Positions 25,650 through 34,213 of a stretch of DNA of 64,000 nt are shown here, in pieces. Made by a program: the position numbers and the translations under genes. The notes beneath the pieces were generated by a model. It was not told where the DNA came from. It saw only the letters and a program-made list of their open reading frames with translations, and did no database searches. The stretch covers positions 1-64,000 of the forward strand of contig NZ_FNFB01000035.1 in assembly GCF_900100395.1 (NCBI RefSeq), read 5' to 3'. The stretch is from Nonomuraea maritima. Lineage in GTDB: Bacteria > Actinomycetota > Actinomycetes > Streptosporangiales > Streptosporangiaceae. Numbering within the stretch: position 1 is the first letter of the stretch; the number at the start of each line of letters is the position of its first letter.

Positions 25650-27068
25650 GTGCACACGACCAGCGAAGGATACACGCACGCGCTAGGCAACCGTCAGGTC
25701 CAGATGATCGCCATCGGCGGGGCGATCGGCGTGGGCCTGTTCCTCGGCGCAGGGGGCCGGCTGGCCGCCACGGGGCCGGCGCTCGTGCTGTCCTACGCCG
25801 TCGCCGGCGTGGCGGCGTTCTTCGTCATGCGCGCCCTCGGCGAGCTGGTGCTCTACCGCCCGGTGTCCGGCTCGTTCGTCGAGTACTCCAACGAGTTCAT
25901 CGGCCCGTGGGCGGCGTTCGCCAGCGGCTGGATGTACTGGTGCAACTGGGCCTTCACCGGCATCGCCGAGCTGACCGCGATCGCCATGTACATCCACTAC
26001 TGGGCGCCGGCCTTCCCCCAGTGGCTCACCGCGCTCATCGCGCTGTCGTTCGTGCTGACGGTCAACCTGCTGTCGGTACGGCTCTTCGGCGAGCTGGAGT
26101 TCTGGTTCGCGCTCCTCAAGGTGGTGGCCATCTCGATCTTCCTGGTCGTGGGCCTGGTGCTGGTGGTGTTCGCCGTCGGCCAGGCGACCCCGGCCAACCT
26201 CGTGTCCCACGGCGGCTTCTTCCCCACGGGCTTCCCGCTGGTGCTCATGAGCCTGCAGTCGGTGGTGTTCGCGTACGCCTCGATCGAGCTGGTCGGCATC
26301 GCCTCCGGCGAGACGGCGCGCCCGCACGAGGTCATGCCGCGGGCCGTCAACGGCGTGGTGTGGCGCATCGCGATCTTCTACGTCGGTTCGGTGCTGCTGC
26401 TCGGCATGGTGCTGCCGTGGACGCTCTACAGCGCGGCCGAGTCGCCGTTCGTGACGTTCTTCTCCGGTCTCGGCGTGCCATGGGCCGCCGACGCGATGAA
26501 CCTCGTGGTGATCACCGCGGCCGCGTCGTCGTGCAACTCCGGCCTGTACGCCACCGGCCGCATCCTGCGTTCCATGGCGATGAAGCGGGAGGCGCCCGGT
26601 TTCACCGGGACGCTGAGCTCCCGTCACGTGCCGATCGGCGGCATCATGTTCACCGCCACCATGCTGCTGGGCGGGGTGGCGCTGTTCTACTTCCTGCCCG
26701 CGCGGGCCTTCAACATCGCCACGGCGTGCGCCTCGCTCGGCGTGGTCACCACCTGGGGAGTGCTGGTCTACTGCCAGCTGCGGCTGCGCAGGTCGGGTCA
26801 CGTCTCGACGTTCCCGATGCCCGGCACCCCCTACACCAACTGGTTCACCCTCGCGTTCCTTGCCCTGGTGGTGCTGCTGATGCCGTTCGCCGACGACGAC
26901 CAGCGGGTGGCCTTCTTCCTCATCCCCGCCCTGGTGGTCGGGATCGCGGTGGGCTGGAAACTGGTCAACCGCCGCCACTCGGCCGCCGCCCTGACCGAGT
27001 CCGCCTCGGCGCCCGCCTCTCCGGCGGGTTCCACCGCCGGGCCCGCCGACCCGCCCGCCGAACCCTAG
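25650..27068 (+). CDS. Amino acid permease (APC superfamily, AAT family)
   Basis: This 472-residue protein with 12 predicted helices starts at GTG, with GAAGGGG upstream. Helix 1 has the APC signature IAIGGAIGVGLFLGAGG. GSFVEYSNEFIGPWAAFASG and ELVGIASGETARPHEVMPRA are conserved in the AAT family (CycA/GabP/AnsP-like proton symporters). The specific substrate cannot be read. The C-terminal 30 residues are an Ala/Pro/Ser-rich cytoplasmic tail. No partner gene is adjacent; dnaE is divergent. Confidence 0.9.
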   Translation: MHTTSEGYTHALGNRQVQMIAIGGAIGVGLFLGAGGRLAATGPALVLSYAVAGVAAFFVMRALGELVLYRPVSGSFVEYSNEFIGPWAAFASGWMYWCNWAFTGIAELTAIAMYIHYWAPAFPQWLTALIALSFVLTVNLLSVRLFGELEFWFALLKVVAISIFLVVGLVLVVFAVGQATPANLVSHGGFFPTGFPLVLMSLQSVVFAYASIELVGIASGETARPHEVMPRAVNGVVWRIAIFYVGSVLLLGMVLPWTLYSAAESPFVTFFSGLGVPWAADAMNLVVITAAASSCNSGLYATGRILRSMAMKREAPGFTGTLSSRHVPIGGIMFTATMLLGGVALFYFLPARAFNIATACASLGVVTTWGVLVYCQLRLRRSGHVSTFPMPGTPYTNWFTLAFLALVVLLMPFADDDQRVAFFLIPALVVGIAVGWKLVNRRHSAAALTESASAPASPAGSTAGPADPPAEP

Positions 27069-27143
27069 CCGCCGCGACAGCCCCGCGCCCGTCCGAGGCT
27101 CGGTAGTCTCGATGCCGCAACGCGGAGGTCACTCGGGGAGGTC

Positions 27144-28196
27144 ATGCTGGACGAGACTCGGCGGAAGATCGTCCGGATCTCGGTGGCGGCCGCGCTGGGT
27201 GTCGCGCTCGCGCTGGCGTTCCTGCCCCTCCGGATCCTGCCCAGGCTGGCCTGCGCCGTCCTCGACGCGGGCTGCCCCACCGTGCCCGAGGCGCGTGGCC
27301 GGTTGCCGCAGATCACCAGGCTCACGCCCGTGCAGGTGGCGCTGAGCGGCACGTACGTCGCCCTCGGCGACTCCTTCTCCTCCGGCGAGGGCGTCTGGAG
27401 CTCCGGCCAGCCGCCGGTCAACGACGGCGCCGACCGCTGCCACCGCTCCACGGGCTCGTACGCGCCGCAGGTCGCGCAGTCGTACCGGTTCCCCGGCGGC
27501 ACCGTCTTCTACGCCTGCAGCGGAGCCACGACCCGCCAGCTGCTGACCGGCCAGTGGGGTCACCCGCCCCAGATCACCCGCGTCGACGCCGCCGCCGGGC
27601 TGATCACGCTGAGCATCGGCGGCAACGACGCGGGGTTCACCCAGGTGCTGACCACGTGCATCGTCAAGCTCCCCTGGTCGTCGGCCTGCGTCGACCAGGA
27701 CGCCGCCGTCGGCCGGCGCATCGACGAGCTCGCCACCAACCTGCGGACCGTGCTCCACGAGCTGCGCGTACGCGCCCCCGACGCCCGCGTCATCGTCCTC
27801 GGCTATCCGCGGCCGTTCCCCGAGCGGCCCACCGGCACGTACGACAACCTGAGCGTGGCCGACCAGCAGTGGCTGAACGGCATGACGCGCCGCCTCGACG
27901 ACACCGTGAAGTCGGTGGTGTCCGAGTTCGACCGGACGATCGCCGGGTTCGGCGCCCCGGGCAGCGCCGAGTACGTCGACGCCTACGAGGCGTTCACCGG
28001 CCACGAGATCGGCACCGCGCAGCCGTACCTCAACGGGTTGCACATGGACATGGAGCAGATGACCGTCGACGCCCGCAGCTACCACCCGACGGGCGAGGGC
28101 TACCACCGCTTCGCCGAGCTCGTCACCGCCCAGGTCGCGCAGGGCCCCGGCCGTCCCATGAACAACTACCGCCTGACCGACCCGGGCGGTCAGTGA
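27144..28196 (+). CDS. Membrane-anchored/secreted SGNH (GDSL) hydrolase
   Basis: This 350-residue protein has one N-terminal hydrophobic segment (about 10-28) acting as signal or anchor. The SGNH blocks are clear: block I VALGDSFSSGEGVW (Ser), block III SIGGNDAGF (Asn), and block V SYHPTGEGYHRFAELV (Asp is replaced by Ser, His kept). Cys pairs such as CHRST/YACSG resemble the disulfides of Streptomyces SGNH lipases. It is probably an extracytoplasmic esterase/lipase acting on lipid or acylated polymers. It overlaps the convergent chorismate mutase gene by 7 bp. Confidence 0.85.
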   Translation: MLDETRRKIVRISVAAALGVALALAFLPLRILPRLACAVLDAGCPTVPEARGRLPQITRLTPVQVALSGTYVALGDSFSSGEGVWSSGQPPVNDGADRCHRSTGSYAPQVAQSYRFPGGTVFYACSGATTRQLLTGQWGHPPQITRVDAAAGLITLSIGGNDAGFTQVLTTCIVKLPWSSACVDQDAAVGRRIDELATNLRTVLHELRVRAPDARVIVLGYPRPFPERPTGTYDNLSVADQQWLNGMTRRLDDTVKSVVSEFDRTIAGFGAPGSAEYVDAYEAFTGHEIGTAQPYLNGLHMDMEQMTVDARSYHPTGEGYHRFAELVTAQVAQGPGRPMNNYRLTDPGGQ

Positions 28197-29188
28197 GCGG
28201 CGCGCTCCTCCGCGAGGTGCAGGCCCGCCTCGATGACGGCGTTCATGATGGGCGCGAGGCGCGCCTGACCGAGCCGGGGTGCGCGCACGGCCATCCGCTC
28301 GACGACGGCCCGCTCGCGGTCGGCGTCGCGGCCCGCGAAGCCGCCCACCGGCTTGATCTGCTGCACCCGGCCCGCCAGCGCGGCCCGGCGTTCGAGCAGC
28401 GTGGCGAGCGCGGCGTCCACCCGGTCGATCGCCTGCCGGCAGGCGGGCAGCGTCGTGGGCGCCTCGTCGCGCAGCAGCGCGCCGACGAGGGTCACGGCCT
28501 CCTCGGCCACCCGCCAGTCCGCCCCGGCCTGCCCACCGTCGCCTGAGCCCCGAGCAGCGCCATCCGGTACGCCGTACGGCGCTTCCTCAGGGACGACGGC
28601 GCGCGGGCGGGACGGCGTGGACGTCACGGGCTCCGGCACGGACAGGATCAGCCCGTCGGCGCCGGCCGCGACGGCCGCAGGCGACAGGCCAGGGTCGCAG
28701 GAGACGTCCACCAGCACGGGCCTGCCGGAGGCCGACCTGGCCGCCCGCACGAGACCCAGGTCAGGACGCCCGGTCTCGCAGAGGATCACCCGCCCGTCCC
28801 CCTCGGCGGCGCAGTAGCCGGCCAGCCCCAGCCACTCCTCCAGGGACGCCCCCGGCCGCCGCTCCACCACGACGGGCAGCCCCAGCGCGGCGGCCGCCCG
28901 CACCAGCGGGATGTCGCGCGTCCATGACGCGCCCACCACCACCCCGTCGGCCAGCTCGGCGACGGCCGGCAGGTCGGCTGCCGTCGCCGGCTCCACCACC
29001 ACGACAGGCACGTGCCGTTCGCGCAGCACCGCTGAGGCGTCCGCGTGCCCTCGCCCGCGCAGGCTCACCCGGCCGCGGATCACCACGGCGGGCCCCTCGC
29101 CCACCCGCAGCTCGCCGAGCCCGACCGCGTGCCTCTGTGGAACCGCAGGCCCCTGCGCGACCGCGTGCCGTTCCAAGGTCGACGACAT
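28190..29188 (-). CDS. Chorismate mutase (AroQ) fused to a degenerate DAHP-synthase-like domain
   Basis: Of 332 residues, the C-terminal ~85 are an AroQ-type chorismate mutase (ACRQAIDRVDAALATLLERR, RDADRERAVVERM, MNAVIEAGL). Residues ~25-190 align by eye with type I-beta DAHP synthases (DGVVVGASWTRDIPLVRAA, ASLEEWLGLAGYCAAEGDGR, VILCETG, VAAGADGLILSV). The catalytic signatures look lost: KRG is ERR, DPSH is DVSC, VEV before the terminal ligand is LSV, and the GPCS cysteine is missing. A low-complexity linker (~195-240) joins the two. The barrel is probably a scaffold or allosteric domain, with the mutase active. A leader peptide and terminator precede the gene. Confidence 0.75.
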   Translation of the reverse strand: MSSTLERHAVAQGPAVPQRHAVGLGELRVGEGPAVVIRGRVSLRGRGHADASAVLRERHVPVVVVEPATAADLPAVAELADGVVVGASWTRDIPLVRAAAALGLPVVVERRPGASLEEWLGLAGYCAAEGDGRVILCETGRPDLGLVRAARSASGRPVLVDVSCDPGLSPAAVAAGADGLILSVPEPVTSTPSRPRAVVPEEAPYGVPDGAARGSGDGGQAGADWRVAEEAVTLVGALLRDEAPTTLPACRQAIDRVDAALATLLERRAALAGRVQQIKPVGGFAGRDADRERAVVERMAVRAPRLGQARLAPIMNAVIEAGLHLAEERAAH

Positions 29189-29230
29189 CCGTCACTCCCC
29201 TATTCGGCCGGCTGTCCCGGAGCCGGCGGC

Positions 29231-29265
29231 GAAAACGAAAAAGGCAGAGACGGGTGTCTCTGCCT
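29231..29265 (-). terminator. Intrinsic terminator/attenuator in the chorismate mutase leader
   Basis: On the minus strand, AGGCAGAGAC-ACCC-GTCTCTGCCT is a perfect 10-bp stem followed by TTTTTCGTTTTC. It is the only classical U-tract terminator I noticed in the window. It stands about 43 bp before the ATG of the downstream gene and about 21 bp after the leader-peptide stop. Confidence 0.85.
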
Positions 29266-29286
29266 CGTGCCGACTCCAGGTGGTCG

Positions 29287-29346
29287 CTAGCTGACGACCG
29301 GCTCTCCTGGAGCCGGCTCGGTAAACGCGTAGCGACAGCAAGTCAT
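29287..29346 (-). CDS. Putative leader peptide (19 aa) of an attenuator
   Basis: The ORF encodes MTCCRYAFTEPAPGEPVVS and stops 21 bp before the terminator stem. It begins at an ATG with no ribosome site but a TAGTCT box exactly 6 nt upstream, so it would be translated from a leaderless mRNA. One Tyr and one Phe codon, next to two Cys codons, fall early in the peptide. Downstream codons lie in mutually exclusive hairpins (29298-29316, versus pairing of 29306-29316 with 29270-29280). Phe/Tyr-dependent attenuation of the chorismate mutase is plausible. The Cys codons leave another sensor amino acid possible. Confidence 0.6.
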   Translation of the reverse strand: MTCCRYAFTEPAPGEPVVS

Positions 29347-29358
29347 GTCCGCAGACTA
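29347..29358 (-). promoter_or_regulatory. Probable -10 box for the leader peptide transcript
   Basis: TAGTCT (minus strand, 29358-29353) lies 6 nt before the leader ATG. There is no clear -35. Confidence 0.5.
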
Positions 29359-29473
29359 CACCCAGCGCCGACCTGCCGGACCTGCCCCCACATGGGTGAC
29401 TCGCCTCCGGGCAAGTCGCCGTTGATCCCTCGCTATGGGAGTATTTCTTGGCCTAGAGGAGGGTTTGAGGCCG

Positions 29474-31273
29474 TTGACGTCGGATCGCAAGCAGGAGGGT
29501 CGCCGCATCGCCGGCCGCTACCAACTGCAGGAGCCCATCGGCAGGGGCGGCATGGGCATCGTGTGGCGTGCCTACGACGAGCTCCTCGACCGCACCGTCG
29601 CGGTCAAGGAGGTCAGGTACGCCGCCGCCCTGGGCGAGGAAGTGCAGCTGCTCAACCGGCGCACGATGCGCGAGGCCAGGGCCGCGGCCCGGTTCGAGCA
29701 TCCCAACGTGATCGTCGTCCACGACGTGATCGAGGAGGACGACCGGCCCTGGATCGTCATGCAGCTGGTCCAGTCGCGATCGCTGGGCGCCGTGATCAAA
29801 CAGGACGGGCCCCTGCCGCCCAAGCGGGTGGCCGAGATCGGCCTGGCCATGCTCGACGCGCTGCACCGCGCGCACGAGGCGGGCGTGCTGCACCGTGACG
29901 TCAAACCCGAGAACGTCCTCCTCGCCGACGACGGCCGCGTCGTGCTCACCGACTTCGGCATCGCCACGCTGGAGACCGAGACCCAGCTCACCGTGACGGG
30001 ACTCGCGGGCACGCCCGCGTTCATCGCCCCCGAGCGGCTCAAGGGACTCCCCGCGCGGCGCGAGTCCGACCTGTGGTCGCTCGGCGCCACCCTCTACACG
30101 GCCGTCGAGGGCCGCTCCCCGCACGAGCGCGGCATGGCGCTGGCCACCATGCACGCCGTGCTCACCGACGAGCCCGACCCCATGCCGCACGCCGGCCCGC
30201 TCACCGAGGTGATCAGCGGGCTGCTGGTCAAGGAGCCGGTGCAGCGGCTGACGTACGAGGAGGCGCAGCGGCTGCTGCGCATGGCGCTCGCGCAGGCGAG
30301 CCCGCCGCCGACCGCGCAGTTCCCTGCCGCGCAGGAGCTGCACGTCCCCGCCCCCGCGACCAAGCCGAAGCGTCCCGCGAAGGCCAAGCGTCCGTACGCG
30401 CCCGTGGTGGACGACACCCCGACCGACCCTGGCCCGGCCCCGGCCGCCTCGTCGGCCCTGCCCGAGACCGGCGCGCGCATCCCCTCGGTGACCGTGGAGC
30501 CGACTCCCGCGGCCGAGTCCACGATGGACGCCAGGAAGTCCGAGCCGCGGCGGCCCGGCATGGTCGTCGCCGCGGCGCTGGCGGTCGTGCTCGTCGCCGG
30601 CGTCGGCGGCTACCTCGGCCTGAGATCGGTGTCGGACGGCGAGGGCGGGACGGCCACCGCCGTCACCGACCCCAGCGCCACGCCCGCCACGTCGGCGCCG
30701 CAGCCGTCCGCGTCCGCCGCGACCAGTACGCCGGCGAGCACGCCCCCGAGCCCGTCCCCGTCGCCGAGCCCGTCCGAGAGCGAGACCCCCACCAGCAAGC
30801 CCACCCCCAAGGAGACGAAGAACCCGCTGCCAGCGGGGTGGAAGATGTACAAGGACAAGAAGATGGGCTTCTCCATCGGCCTGCCCAAGGGGTGGGAGGT
30901 GTGGACGCGCAGCGGCCGGCAGGTCAAGTTCAAGGGCCCGGGCGCCGCCGTCAACGCGTACCTCATGATCGAGGAGGCCGCCAAGCCGGGCACCGACCCG
31001 TACAAGGACTGGAAGCGGCAGGAGCCGTACCTGAAGAACAACTTCGGCGGCTACAAGAAGCTCGACATCAAGCGCGTCGAGTTCCAGAAGGCCGCAGCCG
31101 ACTGGGACTTCACCTGGAACACCAACACGGGTCCGACGCGGGTCCGCAACCGGGGGTTCATCACGGACAACGGGCGGGCGTACGCCATCTACTGGCACAC
31201 GCTCAAGAGCCACTGGAAGGCCGATTACCACTTCTTCGAGGGCTTCTGCGACACCTTCGTGCCCGCGAAGTAG
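29474..31273 (+). CDS. Transmembrane Ser/Thr protein kinase with extracellular domain (kinase 1)
   Basis: About 599 residues from TTG 29474, which has GAGGAGGG 10 nt upstream; an in-frame ATG at 29435 has no site. The Hanks-type kinase occupies residues ~16-275: GRGGMGIVWRAYD, VAVKEV (K45), LHRDVKPENVLLADDG, TDFGIATLE, TPAFIAPERL. A Pro/Ala/Lys juxtamembrane stretch and one membrane helix (PGMVVAAALAVVLVAGVGGY) follow. Next comes a Ser/Thr/Pro-rich stalk and a ~145-residue extracellular domain rich in Trp and Lys (LPAGWKMYKDKKMGFSIGLP). It has no PASTA repeats. The tandem neighbour shares this architecture. Confidence 0.9.
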   Translation: MTSDRKQEGRRIAGRYQLQEPIGRGGMGIVWRAYDELLDRTVAVKEVRYAAALGEEVQLLNRRTMREARAAARFEHPNVIVVHDVIEEDDRPWIVMQLVQSRSLGAVIKQDGPLPPKRVAEIGLAMLDALHRAHEAGVLHRDVKPENVLLADDGRVVLTDFGIATLETETQLTVTGLAGTPAFIAPERLKGLPARRESDLWSLGATLYTAVEGRSPHERGMALATMHAVLTDEPDPMPHAGPLTEVISGLLVKEPVQRLTYEEAQRLLRMALAQASPPPTAQFPAAQELHVPAPATKPKRPAKAKRPYAPVVDDTPTDPGPAPAASSALPETGARIPSVTVEPTPAAESTMDARKSEPRRPGMVVAAALAVVLVAGVGGYLGLRSVSDGEGGTATAVTDPSATPATSAPQPSASAATSTPASTPPSPSPSPSPSESETPTSKPTPKETKNPLPAGWKMYKDKKMGFSIGLPKGWEVWTRSGRQVKFKGPGAAVNAYLMIEEAAKPGTDPYKDWKRQEPYLKNNFGGYKKLDIKRVEFQKAAADWDFTWNTNTGPTRVRNRGFITDNGRAYAIYWHTLKSHWKADYHFFEGFCDTFVPAK

Positions 31274-31283
31274 GCTTCCTCGG

Positions 31284-33224
31284 GTGAACAGGCAGGTAGG
31301 CGACCGCTACCGGCTGATCGAACCGATCGGCGAGGGCGGCATGGGCGTCGTCTGGCGTGCCTACGACGAGCTGCTCGACCGTACGGTGGCGATCAAGGAG
31401 GTCCGCTACACCGGCGTCGACGACGCGCGGCGGGCCGAGCTCAACCGCCGGACCATCAGGGAGGCCCGGGCCGCCGGCCGCCTCGACCACCCCTCGGTGG
31501 TGGTCGTCCACGACGTCGTCGAGGAGGACGGCCGCCCGTGGATCGTGATGCAGCTCGTACGGTCCCGCTCGCTCGCGCAGGTGGTCCGCGCGAACGGGCC
31601 GCTGGCGATCGGCCAGGTCGCGGTGATCGGCGACCGGGTGCTCGACGCGCTGCGGGCCGCGCACGCGACCGGGGTGCTGCACCGTGACGTCAAGCCAGAG
31701 AACATCCTGCTGGCCGACGACGGCCGGGTGGTGCTGACCGACTTCGGCATCGCCTCGATGGACAGCGAGGCGGGGCTGACGGCGACCGGCGGGCTGGTGG
31801 GCACGCCCGCGTACATGCCGCCCGAGCGGCTGAACGGCGATCCTGCCCGGCCCGAGTCCGACCTGTGGGCGCTGGGGGCCACGCTGTACACGGCGGTCGA
31901 GGGGACGCCGCCGTTCCGTGGCGAGTCGTGGGCGGCGACGGTGGCGGCGGTGCTGCGCGACGATCCGCGCCCACCGTCACGGTCCGGGGCGCTCACACCG
32001 GTCATCATGGGCCTCCTGCACCGCAACCCGGACGACCGTATGCCCGCCGAGGAAGCCGCCCACCTGCTCCGCGACATCACCACCAGCTCCTGGCGCCCCG
32101 GCCCCTCACCACGCGCCAACGGCCCCGTCCCTCGGCCCGCACCGCCTGCCGACGCGCCCTCGTCCGGGCCTGCGCCGCTCGGCGACGCGCCTTCCTCCCA
32201 GCCAGGGCCGCTCGCCGACGAAGCCTCCTCCCGACCCGCACCGCTCGCCGGCAGGCCCTCCTCCCGCCCCACGCCGGTCGGCGAGCGGCCCTTCTCCGAG
32301 CTCGACTCCGCCGAAGCGCCCACGCTGCGCCACCCCGCCAGGGGTGACAGGCCCTCCGCGGATCCACTCCCCTTTCCTGAGCCGAACGCCACGGGCGGCC
32401 CTTCCAGAACCGGCAGGACGCCCGCGACCGGATACCCGCCTGCCGGCGGGAACACGTCCGCGACGGCCGGGCGGCGGCGCGCGAAGCCGCTGTGGGTCGC
32501 CTTAACGGCGGTGCTGGCCGTCGTGGCGGCGGCGGCCGCGGCGGGCGTCCTGCTGTCCGGCAACCGGACGTCGGCGGGCGGCGGCCCGACGGCCACCGGC
32601 ACGACCACCCCCATCCATCACCCCACACACCACGCCACCCATCCCACGGCCGGCCACCCCACAGCCACGCAGCCCACCGTCACCCGGCCGACGAAACCGC
32701 CGGCGTCCACCCCCGGCCCCTCCCCCGACACCACCCCTGGGGCCACGCCCGGCGCCACGGTGAGCGGCGTGCCCGACGGCTGGCGGACGTACACGAACAC
32801 CGCGGGCCGCTTCAGGCTGGCCCTGCCCGACGGCTGGCAGGCCAAGAAGAACCCGTCGCGCGACAGCGTCAACGTGAGCGGGCCCGGCACCCCGGGGACG
32901 CTGATCGTGGAGTGGACCGTCCCCGACCTCCCCTGGGACGACCCGGAGAGCCACTGGGTCGCCCTGGAGAAGGAGATCCAGGCGAAGGGCCAGTTCCAGC
33001 AGTACACCCGGATCGGCATCACCCCCACCGACTACCTCGGCGTCCCGGCCGCCGACTGGGAGTTCACCCGGGTAAGGAACGGCGTGCTGATCCATGTGGT
33101 CAACCGCGGCTTCCACACCGCCGACGGCCGTCCGTACGCCGTCTACTGGGAGACCACGGACGCGCGCTGGAAGCAGGACCGCCACTACGTCGACACGTTC
33201 CTGAAGACCTTCCGGCCGCTGTGA
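31284..33224 (+). CDS. Transmembrane Ser/Thr protein kinase, paralogue of the preceding gene (kinase 2)
   Basis: This 646-residue protein starts at GTG only 10 bp after kinase 1. The kinase domain (residues ~7-265) shows GEGGMGVVWRAYDELLDRTV, VAIKEV, LHRDVKPENILLADDG, TDFGIAS and AYMPPERLNG. A ~110-residue linker contains a degenerate repeat of about ten residues (PAPLGDAPSS, PGPLADEASS, PAPLAGRPSS). The helix WVALTAVLAVVAAAAAAGVL comes next, then a His/Thr/Pro stalk. The C-terminal domain (GWRTYTNTAGRFRLALPDGW to the end) is a divergent copy of that of kinase 1. Tandem duplication is evident. Confidence 0.9.
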   Translation: MNRQVGDRYRLIEPIGEGGMGVVWRAYDELLDRTVAIKEVRYTGVDDARRAELNRRTIREARAAGRLDHPSVVVVHDVVEEDGRPWIVMQLVRSRSLAQVVRANGPLAIGQVAVIGDRVLDALRAAHATGVLHRDVKPENILLADDGRVVLTDFGIASMDSEAGLTATGGLVGTPAYMPPERLNGDPARPESDLWALGATLYTAVEGTPPFRGESWAATVAAVLRDDPRPPSRSGALTPVIMGLLHRNPDDRMPAEEAAHLLRDITTSSWRPGPSPRANGPVPRPAPPADAPSSGPAPLGDAPSSQPGPLADEASSRPAPLAGRPSSRPTPVGERPFSELDSAEAPTLRHPARGDRPSADPLPFPEPNATGGPSRTGRTPATGYPPAGGNTSATAGRRRAKPLWVALTAVLAVVAAAAAAGVLLSGNRTSAGGGPTATGTTTPIHHPTHHATHPTAGHPTATQPTVTRPTKPPASTPGPSPDTTPGATPGATVSGVPDGWRTYTNTAGRFRLALPDGWQAKKNPSRDSVNVSGPGTPGTLIVEWTVPDLPWDDPESHWVALEKEIQAKGQFQQYTRIGITPTDYLGVPAADWEFTRVRNGVLIHVVNRGFHTADGRPYAVYWETTDARWKQDRHYVDTFLKTFRPL

Positions 33225-33259
33225 GGAGGCGCCGTGAGCCGCTGCGAGGAGCCGCTGTG

Positions 33260-34129
33260 ATGAGGCGCTGTGATGAGGCGCGCGTGACGGAGGAGCGGGC
33301 GCGCTTCTGGCGGCATCCTGCGGTGCCGGAGACCGACCTGCTGAAGGCCCGCTACGTGACCCACCGCTTCACCCGGCACGCCCACGACGGCTACGCGATC
33401 GGCCTCATCGTCGAGGGCGTGGAGGAGTTCGACCACCGCGGCTCCCTGCACCGGGCGGGCACCGGTGAGCTGGTGCTGGTCGATGCCGACACCGCCCACA
33501 CCGGCCAGGCGGGCGTCCCCGGCGGGTGGGCCTACCGCATGCTCTACCCGTCTGTCGCGCTGCTGGCCGGGATCGCCGCCGAGCTGGGCGGGCCGCCCGG
33601 CACCCCGCATTTCCCCCGCCAGGTGGTCCGCGACGACCACGTGGCGGCGCTGCTGGCCCGCGCCCATCGGGCGGCCGAGCGCGAGGACGCGCTGTCGGCC
33701 TCGACGCTGAGCCGTACGCTGTTCGCGCGGCTGCTCACCCGGCACGCGACCCCCAGGCCGCGATCCTCGCCGCCCTCGGGAGGCGGAAGGGCCGTACGCG
33801 AGGCGATCGGCCTGCTGCACGACAGCCTGCTCGACCCGCCCACGCTGGACGCCCTGGCCGACGCGGTGGGCGCGCGGCCGTTCGCGCTGCTGCGGGCGTT
33901 CAAGGAGGCGACGGGACTGCCGCCGCACGCGTACCTGACCTCGCTACGGGTGGGCCGGGCGCGCCGCCTGCTGCTGTCGGGCCTGCCGCCGGCGCGGGTG
34001 GCCGCCGAGGTGGGGTTCACCGACCAGGCCCACCTGAACCGTCACTTCAAGCGCATCATGGGCGTTCCACCCGCCGCCTACCAGCGCGCCGCGGGAACAT
34101 ACAAGAACGGCGGCCCCCGCGCCTCCTAG
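33260..34129 (+). CDS. AraC-family regulator of the azlCD unit
   Basis: About 289 residues from ATG 33260; GTG 33284 (TEERARFWRHPA follows) is an alternative start. The N-terminal cupin has RYVTHRFTRHAHDGYAIGLI, DADTAHTGQAG and GWAYRMLYPS, characteristic of AraC regulators of amino-acid exporters. The C-terminal pair of helix-turn-helix motifs is PTLDALADAVGARPFALLRA and ARVAAEVGFTDQAHLNRHFK. It precedes azlC by 84 bp on the same strand, so control of that exporter is the natural inference. Short GC repeats precede the start. Confidence 0.85.
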   Translation: MRRCDEARVTEERARFWRHPAVPETDLLKARYVTHRFTRHAHDGYAIGLIVEGVEEFDHRGSLHRAGTGELVLVDADTAHTGQAGVPGGWAYRMLYPSVALLAGIAAELGGPPGTPHFPRQVVRDDHVAALLARAHRAAEREDALSASTLSRTLFARLLTRHATPRPRSSPPSGGGRAVREAIGLLHDSLLDPPTLDALADAVGARPFALLRAFKEATGLPPHAYLTSLRVGRARRLLLSGLPPARVAAEVGFTDQAHLNRHFKRIMGVPPAAYQRAAGTYKNGGPRAS

Positions 34130-34206
34130 CCTCCGCAGGGAGTCCCCGCGCTTCCTGGCCGCCGCAGGAACGTACAAGACCGGCGGTATCCGCCCTTCCT
34201 AACCTC
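34088..34206 (+). repeat. Imperfect 73-bp-period direct repeat at the AraC end/azlC promoter
   Basis: The last ~40 bp of the AraC gene (34088-34133) recur at 34161-34206, with GGAAC(A/G)TACAAGA followed by a CGGCGG core. An intermediate partial copy (CGCGCTTCCTGG) sits between them. Translated, the second copy still reads like the protein tail (GTYKTGG). It may be a duplication that placed a binding site in the azlC promoter. Confidence 0.55.
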
Positions 34207-34213
34207 TGTCCCC

